Source of the DNA: Lacinutrix sp. Bg11-31
GTDB taxonomy: Bacteria > Bacteroidota > Bacteroidia > Flavobacteriales > Flavobacteriaceae
DNA length: 64,000 nt
Direction: 5' to 3'
Assembly (NCBI RefSeq): GCF_002831665.1
Contig: NZ_CP025118.1
Location: 2,852,001 to 2,916,000 of the forward strand
Below are positions 62,206 to 64,000 of this stretch, one piece after another. Every line of letters starts with the position of its first letter. Position 1 is the first letter of the stretch. The notes below the pieces were generated by a model. It saw only the letters and a list, made by a program, of their open reading frames with translations, was not told where the DNA came from and did not search any database. Made by a program: the position numbers and the translations under genes.

Positions 62206-64000
62206 ATGAAATACCTTTTATACTCACTTATTTTTCTTTTTTCTTCGGAAAGCATAGCGCAGCAATTTACCATTTCTGGGACTGTTGTTGATGAGCAAAA
62301 CACTCCAATTGCATATGCCAATGTTATAGTTATGCAACCAATTACAGAAGATTTGGGAAATTCAGGATTTAAAAATATTAAGGGAGTTTCTACAGATGAA
62401 AAAGGTTTTTTCGTCTTTGATAATCTTGAAAAAGGAAATTATAGAATAGCAATAAGTTTTCTAGGATTTAAAGAAGAAGTGAAAACAGTTCAACTTTCTA
62501 AAAGAGAAAATCTCAAAATTACTTTAAAGGAAGACACTGAAACTTTAGGAGAAGTCACGATTACCTCAACCAAACCAATCTTAAAAAAAGAAGTAGATAG
62601 ACTTGTGTTTAAGGTTGCAAATACAGCATTAAGTGAAGGAAGTCTACTAGATGTATTACGTAGTACACCAGGTGTTTTAATTTTAGATGATGCTATTACT
62701 GTAAAAAATAGTACACCAACAGTTTATATTAACGATAGAAAAGTAAATCTATCTGCTAGCGAAATAGCCCAGCTTTTAGAAAACTCGCCAGCAAATAGCA
62801 TAAAAAAAGTAGAAGTTATTACCAATCCACCAGCAAAATATGATGCCGAAAGTGGTGCGGTTTTAAATATAGTAATGAGCAGAAATTTAATTACTGGTTA
62901 TCGTGGCAATGTATTTAGTAAATATACTCAAGGTATTTACCCAAGATATAATGCAGGAATTAATCAGTTTTATAAAACAAAAAAGATTAATGTTAATTTA
63001 AATTACAGTTTTACAAAAAGTAAAATTAATAGAGAGAACGATAATAGCGTAAACTACCTTGATAATTCGGGAGATTTGGAAGAACAATGGCTAACGAAAA
63101 ATAACAGAAACACGTCCTCTAACAATCACAATGCTAACTTAAATTTTGATTATTTTATAGACGATAGTAACACATTAAGTTTTTCGTCTAACGTGTTATT
63201 AGTGCCTTATTATGATTATAGAATAAATGGACAAACGGAAGTTGTAGATAACGAGAACGCTAAGCTTTTCAATTTTAATGCTAACAATCATTCTAAAGAT
63301 GAAAAATATAATTTAGGATTCAACTTAGACTTTGTGCATCGTTTTAAAAGCAAAGGAAAGCTGGCATTTAACGTTCATTATACAGATTACGACTACCAAA
63401 GAAATCAAAACGTAAGTAGTGATTATTTTTTTACTAATAATGTAGGAAACTTTAGTACTGCTTTTATTACTGATAATAACCAAGATACAAATATTATAAG
63501 CTCTCAAATTGACTATGATTTGCCTATAGATGAAAGCTCAGATTTCTCCTTTGGTTTAAAATCGTCCGCTATTAAAACCAATAGTAATATTGCTCAGTTT
63601 GATATTAACCAAGGAACAGGCACTATAGATTTTAATGCAGAAAACTCTAACGTATTTGATTATGAAGAGACTATTTTTGCCGCTTATACGAGTTACAATA
63701 AATCTTGGGATAAGTGGCGTTTTAGTGGTGGATTAAGATTAGAGCAAACTAACTTAGAAGGATTGTCTGTTTCAGATAATGTAAAAAACACTCAAGACTA
63801 TTTTGAGTTGTTTCCAACATTAAATTTAAGTCATCAAGCTTCAGAGAAAGTAAATGTTTACACTAATTATAAACGTAGTCTTTCTAGACCTAGTTATCAA
63901 TTATTAAATCCGTTTAACTTCTTTTTAAATGACAATACAATAGTAACAGGTAACCCAAATATATTACCTTCTTTTTCAAATCATTTTGTAGTTGGTACAG
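62206..64000 (+). CDS. Outer-membrane beta-barrel protein with carboxypeptidase-like domain (3' end outside window)
   Basis: A gene open at the window's right edge; at least 598 codons are visible. It starts at ATG 62206 with a signal peptide (KYLLYSLIFLFSSESIAQQ). A carboxypeptidase-regulatory-like domain follows (FTISGTVVDEQNTPIAYANV). A plug-like region (GSLLDVLRSTPGVLILDDA, TVYINDRKVNLSASEIAQL) and repeated barrel strands come next. The architecture matches the 55254-57611 gene, so they are likely paralogues flanking lepA. No internal stop was seen in the parts I checked. The gene's 3' part is missing from the window. Confidence 0.85.
   Translation, partial: MKYLLYSLIFLFSSESIAQQFTISGTVVDEQNTPIAYANVIVMQPITEDLGNSGFKNIKGVSTDEKGFFVFDNLEKGNYRIAISFLGFKEEVKTVQLSKRENLKITLKEDTETLGEVTITSTKPILKKEVDRLVFKVANTALSEGSLLDVLRSTPGVLILDDAITVKNSTPTVYINDRKVNLSASEIAQLLENSPANSIKKVEVITNPPAKYDAESGAVLNIVMSRNLITGYRGNVFSKYTQGIYPRYNAGINQFYKTKKINVNLNYSFTKSKINRENDNSVNYLDNSGDLEEQWLTKNNRNTSSNNHNANLNFDYFIDDSNTLSFSSNVLLVPYYDYRINGQTEVVDNENAKLFNFNANNHSKDEKYNLGFNLDFVHRFKSKGKLAFNVHYTDYDYQRNQNVSSDYFFTNNVGNFSTAFITDNNQDTNIISSQIDYDLPIDESSDFSFGLKSSAIKTNSNIAQFDINQGTGTIDFNAENSNVFDYEETIFAAYTSYNKSWDKWRFSGGLRLEQTNLEGLSVSDNVKNTQDYFELFPTLNLSHQASEKVNVYTNYKRSLSRPSYQLLNPFNFFLNDNTIVTGNPNILPSFSNHFVVGT

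Overview
The window looks like a chromosomal segment of a marine-type member of the Flavobacteriaceae (Bacteroidota). By eye the DNA is strongly AT-rich. Several genes carry the Bacteroidota -7 promoter box TAnnTTTG. Two secreted peptidases end in type IX secretion (T9SS) type A sorting domains. Families typical of the phylum are present: DUF4837, DUF4175, SulP with a long C-terminal tail, outer-membrane barrels with a carboxypeptidase-like N-terminal domain, and LytS/LytTR pairs. Gene order and protein lengths are ordinary for a core chromosome. I saw no insertion sequence, prophage, CRISPR array or rRNA operon. I cannot name the genus from sequence alone.

Layout: 0.1-6.8 kb is mostly envelope genes on the minus strand (M23 peptidase, DUF4837 lipoprotein, MltD-like transglycosylase, pgk), with tatA on the plus strand. 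From 5.2 to 10.0 kb two paralogous secreted proteins with an FYIYGD motif flank the DNA polymerase III delta-prime gene. From 10.2 to 18.1 kb runs a minus-strand block: DUF4175 protein, ybeY, mnmG, a methyltransferase and an OmpH/Skp-like protein. Three perfect parS sites lie around mnmG. From 18.4 to 32.9 kb come gltX, two T9SS-secreted peptidases, an SPFH protein, several hypothetical envelope genes, glnS and folB. A tRNA-Cys gene is at 33.0 kb. From 33 to 38.3 kb there are small envelope and transport genes and RNase R.

The 854-bp gap between rnr and rpiB (38316-39169) is the longest non-coding stretch. It carries a perfect DnaA box, several near-matches and several short inverted repeats, and is the best candidate replication origin here. 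The parS sites 24 kb away, and rnpA and mnmG in the same window, fit an origin-proximal position. This is an inference that cumulative GC skew or replication profiling would settle.

The right side holds rpiB with a zinc-type CDF exporter, an OmpA/S41/rnpA run, a peptidase cluster (M1, S8, metallo-beta-lactamase fold), a Usp-SulP pair divergent from an NhaP-type antiporter, and a glycosyltransferase. A tight four-gene run (outer-membrane barrel, CPBP protease, LytS-like kinase, LytTR regulator) follows, then lepA. A second outer-membrane barrel gene runs off the window end. The most interesting leads are the parS/oriC arrangement, the FYIYGD paralogue pair, the barrel-protease-kinase-regulator operon, and a possible small RNA at 41.1 kb.
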